NCBI GenBank assembly: GCA_031289315.1
Contig: JAITPR010000054.1
Location: 1 to 64,000 of the forward strand
Source of the DNA: Clostridiaceae bacterium
GTDB lineage: Bacteria > Bacillota > Clostridia > Christensenellales > CAG-917
Length of the DNA: 64,000 nucleotides
Direction: 5' to 3'
Part shown: positions 1 through 8,595 of the stretch, piece after piece
Layout: each line of letters begins with the position of its first letter
How positions within the stretch are numbered: the stretch's first letter is position 1
Program-made: the position numbers and the translations under genes
Notes under the pieces: model-generated
The model's input: the letters and a program-made list of their open reading frames with translations, nothing else
Database searches by the model: none
What the model was told of the DNA's origin: nothing

Positions 1-142
1 ATGCACGCCGCCATCTTTTGGTTGCTTTGATTTAGTGTTTACCGTCTAGATAGGGCTACAAAATTATGCACGCCGCCATCTTTTGGTTGCTTTGATTTAG
101 TGTTTACCGTCTAGATAGGACTGCAAAATTATGCACGCCGCC
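1..142. repeat. 65-bp tandem repeat duplicating the 3' end of ruvX
   Basis: Two full units (1-65 and 66-130) and the first 12 bases of a third (131-142) are visible. The units differ at only a few positions. On the minus strand each unit holds the last codons of ruvX, its stop, and about 30 bases of downstream DNA, so the gene end has been copied beyond its own stop codon. The period is not a multiple of three. The array may continue past the left edge of the window. Confidence 0.9.
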
Positions 143-507
143 ACCTTGTCGATTACTTTTTTGCGTTTGTCGCGGCGCATGTCCGCTTCTATTAGCAAGC
201 GTTCCGCCTGAACCGTTGTAAGGCGCTCGTCCTTATATACCACAGGAAGTCCGGACGCAGCTTTTAGCAAATCGCCAAATTCGCGTGTGAGGCGTACTCT
301 TTCGCCGTCGGTGCCGTCCATGTTTACGGGCAGCCCCAAAACAAAGGTATCTGCTTCGTTCGCCCTTGCGTATTCGGTAAAGTAGGCTATATCCGCTTCC
401 TCTGACTTCCTCGTATATGTTTCGCGCGCATTGGCTATTATGCCCATTAAGTCGCTTACCGCTACGCCTATTCTGACGTTGCCTATGTCTAATCCTATTT
501 TACGCAA
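97..507 (-). CDS. ruvX: Putative pre-16S rRNA nuclease / Holliday junction resolvase-like RuvX (YqgF)
   Basis: A 136-residue protein of the usual RuvX/YqgF length. It has the RNase H-like opening GLDIGNVRIGVAVSD, the middle motif LGLPVNMDG, and the segment YKDERLTT followed by a C-terminal DKVAACIILQSYL helix; the acidic residues of these motifs are present. The family is tied to 16S rRNA 5'-end maturation and was once thought to be a Holliday junction resolvase. I place the start at a TTG at 507, because AAAGGAG lies 8 nt before it and the protein then begins directly at the conserved strand; the open frame further upstream runs through intergenic repeats. The last 14 or so codons are tandemly duplicated downstream. 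Confidence 0.9.
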   Translation of the reverse strand: MRKIGLDIGNVRIGVAVSDLMGIIANARETYTRKSEEADIAYFTEYARANEADTFVLGLPVNMDGTDGERVRLTREFGDLLKAASGLPVVYKDERLTTVQAERLLIEADMRRDKRKKVIDKVAACIILQSYLDGKH

Positions 508-583
508 GATTTTTTCTCCTTTTTTGGCTCCCATTGGGGGCAATTGTGTAATACGCACTCCTTGATTGAGGGATCGCTTTATG

Positions 584-735
584 CGGCTCGACCTCGCCTC
601 TCTGCGACCTACCGCGGTAGGTCGGGTAAATTGCATTCGCAATTTATCGGCTCGACCTCGCCTCTCTGCACTTATCTCCGCTAACCTCCGATAAGTGTGT
701 AAATTGCATTCGCAATTTATAGGCTCGGTTCGACT
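584..735. repeat. Modular repeat: constant block, variable palindrome, constant palindrome
   Basis: Units begin at 584 and 648 with the same 21-bp block (CGGCTCGACCTCGCCTCTCTG) cut short here as CGGCTCGACCTCGCC. Each is followed by a different palindrome (GACCTACCGCGGTAGGTC in the first, an ACTTATC...GATAAGT stem in the second), then by the same palindrome AAATTGCATTCGCAATTT. A third partial unit opens at 722 and merges into the next repeat family. Confidence 0.75.
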
Positions 736-770
736 TTGCGCGGCATGCCGCGCGCCGCTCAAGGTGACAG
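728..770 (+). repeat. Variable-hairpin repeat (TTCGAC ... CTCAAGGTGACA family)
   Basis: TTCGAC at the left and CTCAAGGTGACA at the right enclose the perfect palindrome GCGCGGCATGCCGCGC. The same flanks with other hairpins recur near 19.9, 35.6, 63.4 and 63.5-64 kb. Confidence 0.7.
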
Positions 771-807
771 TCGGGAGAACCCTCACCCATTGGGGAAAGA
801 TTCTAAA

Positions 808-849
808 TAACCCGCTCCCATTAAACTTTAACCCGCTCCCATTAAACTT
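808..849. repeat. Perfect 21-bp tandem repeat, two copies
   Basis: TAACCCGCTCCCATTAAACT plus one T is repeated without change at 808-828 and 829-849, in the gap upstream of ruvX and downstream of the ABC permease. Confidence 0.85.
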
Positions 850-909
850 TGTTTTTGGGGAATAAGTTACCCTAATAACCCGCAACTGTTTTATACGCTG
901 GAACAAAAG

Positions 910-2703
910 TTATCCTAGAAAACCGCCCTTGTTTTTACGTGCGAATTTTTTTAGCGGGATTACGGATACGGCGTTCTCTTCTATTTGGTCGAAGAGGCTT
1001 ATGGTTTTCGGCGCGCTCCGCAAGTCCAAAAATATGAATGCGACAACCGCCGCGGCAATCGTAAGCACCCAAAATATCGCGCCAGCTATAAGCCCGCCGT
1101 TTAGCCCCAAACCATCCAACGTCCCCGCGACGACAGCACACACTATCGCCGTAATAAGAACCGCCATACCGGCAAACATTGACAAATACATGGGCGCTAC
1201 TAGATACATATTACCCTTTAAAGCCTCGTTTACGTTATTCCACTCCAGTCGCGGACGCTTTATGTCGCGGCGTATCAATATGGAATTGAATGCCCGCGCA
1301 AAGAATACCAACGCAATTGCGACAAGCGGCGCGGTTACCGTTACAAGCCCGGCGATGAGTGCGGTTATGACGACCAACACTATCGACACGTACGAAACGA
1401 TGTCCGCAAAAAGGCGTTTGCTCTTTAAGATGTCCTTAGCCTCCAACGGCAGGTATCGGAGCATGTAAAAGGTTTTTCCTTCTCTTGTAAAGGCTATGCT
1501 TGCCGTGTAGTTCAGCGGAAAGCACATCAAAAAGCATACGAAGAACAGTATTCCCGTCCCGACAAGCTCGGTATTTACTATCACGCTAACGGTCGTACCG
1601 CCGCTCTCCGCGCTTGCGGAGGCAATGCCGTTGATTAAACTCATTTTGAAAAATAACAGCATGATAGCCGGCATGAACACGCACAAGAAGGAGTTGACGG
1701 CAAGCGCGGGACTGCGTAATATGTTCTTAAAGTCGCGTGAGATAAGCGCGGTTATCTGCGAACGCTTTTTGACGTCGCGCTCCGTAAGCACGCCGTATTT
1801 TTTTATCGAGGAACCGCTTTCTAAAGACGCCGCCATCCCTCTGCGGTACATCTTAGTCATGACGAGTACCGCCAAAACCGAAACCACCGCAATGAACGCC
1901 GTGAAGATACCCAATCCCCTCCCGACGTTTACGGCAAGCGCCGCCTCCGCCGCGGCACGCAAGGGATAAATTACGTACGACATTATTTTGAGGGTGTTTT
2001 GCGTACTGCCTGACATAAGTCCGTCGGTCTCTTGCGCGGCGATAAGTCCGCTGGCGTTGCTCAAAAACCAATAATAAGCGGCAAATACCGCCACTATGCC
2101 GACAATGGACGCAATCCCGGAAAGCGCCGCGCGCTTTTTGAAAAACGCCACACAGTACATGAGCGGCGCGGAAAATATGGATATTATAAGTAGCGGGAAC
2201 ATCGGCGCGGTAAGCACTATGAGCGGCATCATCAGATAATACGCCGCAAAGAAGGACGCGGGAGCGTCCGTACCGCCGTATGTCGCACCGAAAGTCGTCA
2301 TTATGGGAATCAGTATAAATGCCGAAAGAGCAAGCTCACTTAAGTATACTATAGTCAATTTGACCAGGTAGACGCTTCGTGGCGATACCGGAAGCGACAG
2401 CAAAAATTCGTTGTCGTCGGATAAAAACATCACGGAAAACACCGCCGCCGTGCCGTATAGAAAGGTTATGCCTTGTACCGCCGCAATCAACAACGCAAGG
2501 ATTTCCACGCCGGTACCGTTTATGAACGCCGCCTCGCCTAACCCCAAACCCATTAACAATAAGACGACTACACCGATGACAATGGACACCGATAAAAAAA
2601 ATATAAAACCTATTTTGGGCTTCCCGTCGGACTTGCGCCACTGCGTCTTCCCGTTGCGGCGGCTTTTTAGGAGTACGGAAAGCAACATTTTATATTCTTT
2701 CAT
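910..2703 (-). CDS. ABC-2 type exporter permease, large
   Basis: A 597-residue polytopic membrane protein with at least ten hydrophobic segments, including a pair near the N-terminus after a basic cytoplasmic start and a cluster at the C-terminus. It follows the ABC ATPase gene and overlaps its end by 14 nt, so the two are probably translationally coupled and form one transporter. I choose the ATG at 2703 (MKEYKMLL) because GGAGG sits 6 nt upstream; the earlier in-frame ATG lies inside that ribosome site. The substrate cannot be told from sequence. Proteins of this type in Firmicutes are annotated as putative ABC exporters, so an export role is an inference. Confidence 0.8.
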   Translation of the reverse strand: MKEYKMLLSVLLKSRRNGKTQWRKSDGKPKIGFIFFLSVSIVIGVVVLLLMGLGLGEAAFINGTGVEILALLIAAVQGITFLYGTAAVFSVMFLSDDNEFLLSLPVSPRSVYLVKLTIVYLSELALSAFILIPIMTTFGATYGGTDAPASFFAAYYLMMPLIVLTAPMFPLLIISIFSAPLMYCVAFFKKRAALSGIASIVGIVAVFAAYYWFLSNASGLIAAQETDGLMSGSTQNTLKIMSYVIYPLRAAAEAALAVNVGRGLGIFTAFIAVVSVLAVLVMTKMYRRGMAASLESGSSIKKYGVLTERDVKKRSQITALISRDFKNILRSPALAVNSFLCVFMPAIMLLFFKMSLINGIASASAESGGTTVSVIVNTELVGTGILFFVCFLMCFPLNYTASIAFTREGKTFYMLRYLPLEAKDILKSKRLFADIVSYVSIVLVVITALIAGLVTVTAPLVAIALVFFARAFNSILIRRDIKRPRLEWNNVNEALKGNMYLVAPMYLSMFAGMAVLITAIVCAVVAGTLDGLGLNGGLIAGAIFWVLTIAAAVVAFIFLDLRSAPKTISLFDQIEENAVSVIPLKKFARKNKGGFLG

Positions 2704-3484
2704 TTCCATCCTCCAAATTCGTATCCGTGTAATCATTTTCGGAGGCGGTGCTTGTGTGCACGCTGTCCTTTGAAGTGATTTTGAGGAACAGCTCCTCTAA
2801 TGAGGAATCCAATCCTCGCTCCCTAAGCTCCGTGAAGGTACAGGCGGCTATGAGGCTTCCTCCGTCGATTATGCCTATGCGGTCACAAACCTTTTCCACG
2901 ACGTCCAACACGTGCGAGCTGAAAAACACCGTGTTGCCGGCGCTTGCGTACGACCGCATGAATTCCTTTAACTGAAACGCCGACTGCGGGTCTAAGCCCG
3001 TGAGCGGTTCGTCTAAAATAAGTAGCTTCGGGTCGTGGATTATGGCGCCTATCACGCTTATTTTTTGTTTCATTCCGTGCGAATAGGTTCTGATTTGCGC
3101 CTTCGCGACGTCCTTCATGCCGAACATAGTAAGATATTCGTCAAGCTTTTTTACTCTGTCCGCCGTCGGCACGCCGTAGACGTCGCACATGAAGGTGACA
3201 AATTCTAAGCCGGTTAGCTTGTCGTAAATTATGTGGGAGTCCGACACGTAGCCGATACTTTTTTTAGCGGCGACGGAGTCTCTTTTGACGTCCTTGCCGC
3301 AAACGCTTATTTCGCCGCGCTCAAAGTTGAGTATGCCGGTAATACACTTTATCGTCGTGGATTTCCCCGCGCCGTTCGGTCCTATAAACCCGAAAATCTC
3401 CCCTGCGGCGACCTCTAAATTTAAGTCGTTCACCGCAATCTTGTTGCCGGGAAATATTTTTGTTAAATTCCTTATTGAAAGCAT
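2690..3484 (-). CDS. ABC transporter ATP-binding protein
   Basis: A 264-residue nucleotide-binding subunit. Walker A is GPNGAGKST near residue 35, the signature region reads YSHGMKQK instead of the textbook LSGGQ, Walker B is LLILDEP, the D-loop GLDP follows, and the switch histidine is in FFSSHVLD. This is the CcmA/DrrA-like layout of ATPases that pair with ABC-2 permeases. AAGGAG lies a few bases upstream of the ATG. Its end overlaps the permease start by 14 nt, which supports a shared operon. The C-terminal 25 residues after the ATPase domain are acidic and Ser/Thr-rich and match nothing I know. Confidence 0.92.
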   Translation of the reverse strand: MLSIRNLTKIFPGNKIAVNDLNLEVAAGEIFGFIGPNGAGKSTTIKCITGILNFERGEISVCGKDVKRDSVAAKKSIGYVSDSHIIYDKLTGLEFVTFMCDVYGVPTADRVKKLDEYLTMFGMKDVAKAQIRTYSHGMKQKISVIGAIIHDPKLLILDEPLTGLDPQSAFQLKEFMRSYASAGNTVFFSSHVLDVVEKVCDRIGIIDGGSLIAACTFTELRERGLDSSLEELFLKITSKDSVHTSTASENDYTDTNLEDGNERI

Positions 3485-3606
3485 GCTTACTCTCCTTACC
3501 CTTAGTGTTGTCCTTTAAATATGCGCCGACCGGACGACCCGCGCCCCTCCGACCTCAAAATATTACGCCGACTAGACGACCGTGAAGACCTCGGTTACTT
3601 CCGTAT

Positions 3607-4902
3607 TTATTTTTTCTTCCGTGCCGCGTGCCGTTTTCGTATTTCCGCCTCAAAGCCGTATTCGGAGGGCGTGTAGTAGACGTCGTTTTTTGCACCGTCC
3701 GGCAGATATTGCTGCTCCACCCAACCGCCGGGAAAATCGTGCGGATATTTGTATCCGGAAATTTTTTCTCCCTTGTAGTTTGGGTCTTGCAAGGCTTTGG
3801 GTACGTTTTCCCGCTTGACGCGCTGTACCGCCTGATTAGCCGCGTTAAGCGCAACGCATACCGAATTTGATTTGGGCGCCTCCGCGACATAAATTATCGC
3901 CTCCGTAAGCGGCAATCTGCCCTCCGGAAGCCCTATCCGCTCGAACGCCGTAACCGCGCTTGCCGCAACGACCAACGCGTTCGGGTCCGCCATGCCCACG
4001 TCCTCCGCGGCGTGTATCATCACTCGGCGGCAGATTAACAACGGGTCGCAACCGGCGGAAAGCAGCCTTTCCGACCAGTAAACCGCCGCGTTCGAATCGC
4101 TGCCGCGCATGCTCTTGATGAACGCGGAAATCATGTCGTAATACATGCTCTCGTCGACGGAAAGCGCCTTTCGCTGTATAGACTCACCGGCAATTTGTTC
4201 GGTTATCACTATGCGCCCGTCCGCTCCCGGTACCGTCGTCAAGGCGGCAAGCTCCAAGGCGTTGTATGCGGTGCGAAGGTCGCCGTCCGACGCCCACGCC
4301 AAAAGATTGAGCGCGGAGTCCTCCGCCGCTACGTCCATGTTCCCCAGCCCGTGCGTCTTGTCCGCTATCGCGCGCTTTAAGCCTATGCGGATGTCGTCCT
4401 CCGAAAGCCGCTTGAATTCGAATACGCGGCAACGGGAAATAATTGCCTTAGTCATGGAAACGTACGGGTTTTCCGTGGTGGAGCCGATGAACACGATTGT
4501 GCCCTGCTCTATCGCCGCAAGCACGGAATCGGACTGCGCCTTGCTCCAACGGTGGCACTCGTCCAAAAGCAAATAGGTGCGCTTGCCGTACATGCGTAAA
4601 CGTTCGCGCGCCTCATCAATAACGCGTTTTGCGTCCGCTACGCCCGATACGACGGCGTTCAATTTCTCAAAAGCCGCGTTCGTACTCTGCGCTATTATGT
4701 TGGCAAGCGTAGTCTTCCCCGTCCCTGGAGGACCGTAAAAAATGCAATTTCCAAGCTTGTCGGCGCCTATCGCGCGACGTAATAGGGAGCCCTGCCCGAC
4801 AATGTGAGATTGTCCGACAAATTCTTCCATAGTTTTTGCACGCATTCTTTCGGCTAAGGGCGCAAGCTTGTCGCTGAACCCCGCCGCATCAAATAAATCC
4901 AT
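3607..4902 (-). CDS. rarA: Replication-associated recombination AAA+ ATPase RarA (MgsA)
   Basis: A 431-residue AAA+ ATPase of normal RarA length. After the opening LAERMRAKTMEEFVGQSHIVG it has Walker A (GPPGTGKTT), Walker B as LLLDECH, sensor 1 in STTENPY and the sensor 2 arginine region SDGDLRTAYNALE. The C-terminal tetramerisation region ends with the usual PNYKGEKISGYKYPHDFPGGW and QQYLPDG blocks. RarA acts at stalled replication forks with SSB and clamp-loader-like chemistry. It stands alone on the minus strand; the next gene upstream belongs to a compositionally different island. The Shine-Dalgarno is modest (AAGGTG). Confidence 0.95.
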   Translation of the reverse strand: MDLFDAAGFSDKLAPLAERMRAKTMEEFVGQSHIVGQGSLLRRAIGADKLGNCIFYGPPGTGKTTLANIIAQSTNAAFEKLNAVVSGVADAKRVIDEARERLRMYGKRTYLLLDECHRWSKAQSDSVLAAIEQGTIVFIGSTTENPYVSMTKAIISRCRVFEFKRLSEDDIRIGLKRAIADKTHGLGNMDVAAEDSALNLLAWASDGDLRTAYNALELAALTTVPGADGRIVITEQIAGESIQRKALSVDESMYYDMISAFIKSMRGSDSNAAVYWSERLLSAGCDPLLICRRVMIHAAEDVGMADPNALVVAASAVTAFERIGLPEGRLPLTEAIIYVAEAPKSNSVCVALNAANQAVQRVKRENVPKALQDPNYKGEKISGYKYPHDFPGGWVEQQYLPDGAKNDVYYTPSEYGFEAEIRKRHAARKKK

Positions 4903-5046
4903 GAGTATATCATATCACCTTAGCGCCATTTTGACAATAGACTTAATATAAAATATAAGCTTAAATTTAATCGTTAATAATTTGCCGATTATTGGCTTAA
5001 ATAAATGCGATGGCTGCCCTACCATTAAAAAAGAAGCCAATATAAA

Positions 5047-7176
5047 CTAGTTTTTCTTAGATTTATTAGAATAGTATATTTTGCTTGTACGTTTTATTTC
5101 GTCATAACATATGTCCGCATGACTAACGAAAGAACCGTCACCGCTAGGTTTTTTCGGGTCTGAAGCTACCCATACTTCCATTTTATCGTTTATAAGTAAT
5201 CCTATGTCAGCCGGCAAAAACTTAGTTTCGCTATATGTCTTGTTAAAAATATCTGCAATCTCTATTCGGCAATTATTATTGAATTCTTCGCCAAATTCTG
5301 ATATAATGCAAATTTGTGGCTTCAATGTTTCAACAAGCTTCGCAACGCCCAATCTACCTAGATGATTTTTATAATAAATCTTTTCCATTGGATCATCCTT
5401 TTGGTCATTTCTTTGGTCATCCATAAAACTAGCATTATAGTTTATTTCCGATTCTTTAAACCCTCCTATATTTGCCACAAGTGCTATGGTTTTATCTTTA
5501 TAATGCTCTTCCAATAAGTTGGCATAGTATTTCTTCATTTCTTTGGAAAATCCTGTATCGCCCGTATATATAAGGACAGAACTGCCATATTCAAAGCAAA
5601 AACCTAAACAAGCTGCATCAGACATTAAATCGTTGTGTTTTGCCTTAATTAAGCGTACGTTCATATCATCTATTTTAAACTCTTTGTAAAACTCGTCATC
5701 TACACATACTATTTTATAGTTGCTAGCTTTGTTCAGATTAAAGAAACTTGAATACTTCTTAAATGTTCCGTATGATAAATAAAAAATAATTTCTTTTCTT
5801 CTGTTTTTAAAGCGATTGCCGACTTCTTCACGAACCTTAGAATCACCCTCCGGGTTGTCTTTTCTTGTTTTATTCAAGGTTTTTAAGACTTCATCTATAA
5901 TGCTTCCGTCTTTGTACTCATCGTAAGAGCCGAGCAATTCTTCATTATATACATGTAAAAGTGTTAATAAAGAGTCAAGGTCGGCAGTATGGTCATTGTG
6001 GGCATGCGTTATCATTATGTAATCAATATCTATAAAGTTAAACCCCGCCGCAATGAAATTCTCAATAAAATTAAAACCGGGGTCAATTACAATCCCCTTG
6101 TCTTTATATTTTATAAAGTAACCACCGCCCTTGCTTGCATAGTAACCGCTACCGACAATAGGCGTGAAAGAATTCCATCGGCGTAAAACCATAAATTCAA
6201 AATCGCTTTTATCACTTCTATCACTTTTATCTTTTTTATGACTATAAAAGTCCTTCATTTTTCTTTTATTTGCGACGATCTTACTTCCGCATATTTTTTC
6301 GGTTTCATCTATAATTGTTCGTAGCTTATCTGGATTTTCTATTGCCGCTTTTTGAGCGGCAATTTTTTCTTCGACTTGCTTGATAAGTTCGTCTATCCTA
6401 TCACCTTTATACTTTTCGCTTTTAGCATAATATTTCCGTGCTTTTTCATAATCGGCAAGTGCCTTAGGATATTTCTTTTGAGAGTAATAGACCATTCCGC
6501 GATAACGATATGCCTTGGCATAGGTGTAATCATTTTTAACCGCCGAAGTATAATCAGCTATCGCCTTTTTATAATCGTCTAAAATATAATGAACATAGCC
6601 GCGATTTGTGTATGCACGAAGACTAAGAAGTTCCGTATTGCTATTAATAATTGCTAGCCCATAGTTTTTAATTGCGTTGTCATATTCCTTTCTAAATTCT
6701 CCATAAAATTTATTTTTAGCAGAAGCTTGGTCAACAAAAATAAGTCCACGAAGATTATATGCACGTGCATATTTGGAATTATATTTAATTGCTTCATCGC
6801 ATTCTTTCATAGCTGTATCGTATTCTCTTTTATCATAATGGACAACAGCCTTGCCCAAATATGCTGCGGCGCAAAGTTCATGCGCTTCATCGATTTTGTC
6901 TGATTTTGATTTATCTAATTCGGCAATCTTTTCATCGCAAAGTTTATGAGCTTCATCAATTTTGTCTGATTCCGATTTACCTAATTCCGAAAGCGCGCAT
7001 ATTTTTATGTAAAAACATTCCGGGTGTTTTGGCTCCAATCTCAATCCGTTTTCACAATCTTCGAGTGCTTTGCCGTACTCGTTTTGAGTGTAGTATAGTT
7101 CGGCTCTTTGAGAATACAAATCGGCTGTTGCATCACTCTTAATTTTAGTTGTTAAGTCTTTGATAGTTTTACTCAT
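5047..7176 (-). CDS. TPR repeat - metallo-beta-lactamase fold fusion protein
   Basis: A 709-residue protein. Residues 1-280 are TPR helices (for example AYNLRGLIFVDQA and AYRYRGMVYYSQKKYPKALAD), with a short internal duplication around SDKIDEAH. After a charged linker, residues 335-640 form a metallo-beta-lactamase fold: the metal motif HAHNDH near 388-396, a downstream histidine in KAKHNDLMSD, the bridging aspartate in YTGDTG, and a late histidine in NHLGRLG. There is no signal peptide, so it should be cytoplasmic. The start ATG overlaps the stop of the preceding radical SAM gene (ATGA), which fixes it as the last gene of that operon. It may hydrolyse a peptide or ester bond, or bind metal, in the same pathway; this is inference. 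I do not recognise a named family with this architecture. Confidence 0.8.
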   Translation of the reverse strand: MSKTIKDLTTKIKSDATADLYSQRAELYYTQNEYGKALEDCENGLRLEPKHPECFYIKICALSELGKSESDKIDEAHKLCDEKIAELDKSKSDKIDEAHELCAAAYLGKAVVHYDKREYDTAMKECDEAIKYNSKYARAYNLRGLIFVDQASAKNKFYGEFRKEYDNAIKNYGLAIINSNTELLSLRAYTNRGYVHYILDDYKKAIADYTSAVKNDYTYAKAYRYRGMVYYSQKKYPKALADYEKARKYYAKSEKYKGDRIDELIKQVEEKIAAQKAAIENPDKLRTIIDETEKICGSKIVANKRKMKDFYSHKKDKSDRSDKSDFEFMVLRRWNSFTPIVGSGYYASKGGGYFIKYKDKGIVIDPGFNFIENFIAAGFNFIDIDYIMITHAHNDHTADLDSLLTLLHVYNEELLGSYDEYKDGSIIDEVLKTLNKTRKDNPEGDSKVREEVGNRFKNRRKEIIFYLSYGTFKKYSSFFNLNKASNYKIVCVDDEFYKEFKIDDMNVRLIKAKHNDLMSDAACLGFCFEYGSSVLIYTGDTGFSKEMKKYYANLLEEHYKDKTIALVANIGGFKESEINYNASFMDDQRNDQKDDPMEKIYYKNHLGRLGVAKLVETLKPQICIISEFGEEFNNNCRIEIADIFNKTYSETKFLPADIGLLINDKMEVWVASDPKKPSGDGSFVSHADICYDEIKRTSKIYYSNKSKKN

Positions 7177-8201
7177 ATGCTTTCTTTTTCACCCCAAAAT
7201 AAGCATCCCATCGATATGTCGGAAAAATTGTCGTTGAATATTCTACAACAAAACGGATCCGGCGATAAAAACTCACCATTAAATTTGTAAGCCCGCACTC
7301 GGCACCCGCGGTTGCAAACGATTTTTGAATGACAATTATTACACTCAAAAATATCATTTGACACATAATTCTGAAGAATTTTTGAGTTTTCACTGTTAAC
7401 ATAATCTTGTATCGTTTCATGTAATGAACGAGTTGTTATATTTCCCATACAAAATAGACTATGTTCTCGGGCATCACCGCAAGGATACACATTACCATCA
7501 TATTTTATTGCTAATGTATGTGGAAAAATACGGCAACGGTGGGTTTTATCTGCAAAGGTTGTTTGCTTCTTATAAAGAAGATTTATCGTTTTTTCGTAAT
7601 CTTTAACAACCGCTGAATTATATTCAGTTTGCCGCTTTGCCGCACTTGTTAAAGCCACGGGCAAAATACTGTAGCTAGTAAAGTACGGCATGTTAATAAC
7701 ATCAATAACATCAGTATAATTGTGCTCATCTAATGTCATTTTTGCCGTTATAGGAATGCCTAGTTTTGACAGTCCCTTTACATTGTGGATTGTAGCATCA
7801 AAAGAGCCCTCACCGCGTCGCAAATCATGATTGTATTTCATGCCGTCAATAGAAACTTGTATTGACAAAAGATTTATATCTTTGCGCTTTTCAAAAAATA
7901 ATAGGTTCAAATCCGTCGCATTTGTTAATACCCTAGTAGGAATTTTTTTAGCTAAGCAGTATTCTAATAATCCATATGCGAAAGGGTGCGTAAAAAATTC
8001 GCCACCACTAAATGAAAGCGCTTGCGTATAGTTTGCAATAGCAAAATCAACAATTTCAATTAGTTTTGATTCAGATAGAACATATTTGTTTTTATCGGCA
8101 CCACGAAAACAGTGCGTACAATTTGAGTTGCACGCACTTGTTACCAGTACTTTAATCTGGTCAAAATTAAAATGTTCCGGCATCAATGAAATTGCTGACA
8201 A
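7173..8201 (-). CDS. Radical SAM/SPASM protein A of the peptide locus
   Basis: A 342-residue radical SAM enzyme. The AdoMet [4Fe-4S] motif is CNSNCTHC (C24, C28, C31), the GGE motif is FSGGEFF, and the C-terminal SPASM region has further cysteines in YPCGDAREHSLFC, CNNCHSKIVCNRGC and DPFCC for auxiliary clusters. SPASM enzymes commonly modify ribosomal peptides, making thioether, C-C or other crosslinks. The start is a TTG at 8201 preceded by GGAAGG, and it lies inside the 3' end of the small cysteine-rich peptide gene (35-nt overlap). Its own stop overlaps the TPR-MBL start. That close linkage makes the 68-residue peptide the best substrate candidate, although this is inferred. Confidence 0.88.
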   Translation of the reverse strand: MSAISLMPEHFNFDQIKVLVTSACNSNCTHCFRGADKNKYVLSESKLIEIVDFAIANYTQALSFSGGEFFTHPFAYGLLEYCLAKKIPTRVLTNATDLNLLFFEKRKDINLLSIQVSIDGMKYNHDLRRGEGSFDATIHNVKGLSKLGIPITAKMTLDEHNYTDVIDVINMPYFTSYSILPVALTSAAKRQTEYNSAVVKDYEKTINLLYKKQTTFADKTHRCRIFPHTLAIKYDGNVYPCGDAREHSLFCMGNITTRSLHETIQDYVNSENSKILQNYVSNDIFECNNCHSKIVCNRGCRVRAYKFNGEFLSPDPFCCRIFNDNFSDISMGCLFWGEKESI

Positions 8202-8373
8202 CTATTGATCCTTCCTTTTTGCTACAGCATCCACCTATTGGACTTGGAGCAGAGCAACAGTAGTGTGCGTCGACCTTATCACCAACCTTGTCTAAGGCTG
8301 TTAAAAGTTTTTCCTCGAATAGTACATGCTGTTCTTCAGACCTTTTCAAGTCATTGTTTATCCTATTTTTCAT
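8167..8373 (-). CDS. Small cysteine-rich peptide, candidate RiPP precursor
   Basis: A 68-residue peptide. The N-terminal 35 residues are charged and helix-prone (MKNRINNDLKRSEEQ...), as in leader peptides. The C-terminal half carries YCCSAPSPIGGCCSKK, a CC-X8-CC arrangement, followed by a hydrophobic tail ending in DAGTF. The ATG has an ideal AGGAGG 7 nt upstream and its own perfect sigma-70 promoter, so it is very likely expressed, and more strongly than the flanking genes. It sits between three radical SAM/SPASM genes. I do not recognise the family: the spacing fits neither the six-cysteine SCIFF pattern nor a known sactipeptide I can name. No double-glycine protease site is obvious, although GG precedes the second CC. 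Confidence 0.72.
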   Translation of the reverse strand: MKNRINNDLKRSEEQHVLFEEKLLTALDKVGDKVDAHYCCSAPSPIGGCCSKKEGSIVVSNFIDAGTF

Positions 8374-8394
8374 TATAAAACCTCCTATGTATTT

Positions 8395-8423
8395 ATTATA
8401 GCGGATAATGTTGAATATGTCAA
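8395..8423 (-). promoter_or_regulatory. Consensus sigma-70/SigA promoter of the peptide gene
   Basis: Read on the minus strand: TTGACA (8418-8423), a 17-bp spacer, then TATAAT (8395-8400). Both boxes match the consensus at every position. The predicted transcript starts only a few bases before the AGGAGG of the peptide gene. Confidence 0.9.
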
Positions 8424-8432
8424 ACTCTTTGT

Positions 8433-8499
8433 GTGTGGAAAATTAGAGATGACAAAAGATTTTATTATATAGCAAGTCGTCACCCTAACTGCCCACACC
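8433..8499. repeat. MITE-like palindromic repeat, diverged copy
   Basis: Opens with GTGTGG, holds AGCAAGTCGTCACC, and closes with CCCACACC, giving inverted ends. It is the most diverged of the full-length copies. Its edge lies about 10 bp upstream of the -35 box of the peptide promoter. Confidence 0.7.
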
Positions 8500-8595
8500 A
8501 AACTCTTTAATGCCCTTGAAAATTGCAACTTATCTTGAAATTTCCACACCTCTGCATAACCGTCCACAGCTTGCGACTTGCAAAAAATTATTGCC

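Larger units (their letters stand above)
508..909. other. Repeat-filled intergenic gap between ruvX and ABC permease
   Basis: About 400 bases without a believable gene. It holds two modular palindromic units (584-720), a variable-hairpin repeat ending in CTCAAGGTGACA (728-769) and a perfect 21-bp tandem repeat (808-849). The open frame that crosses it from ruvX is a chance extension. Confidence 0.75.

Noticed and set aside
508-906. Upstream extension of the ruvX frame by about 130 residues
   Set aside because: The extension is translated repeat DNA without homology, and a TTG with AAAGGAG gives the normal protein length.
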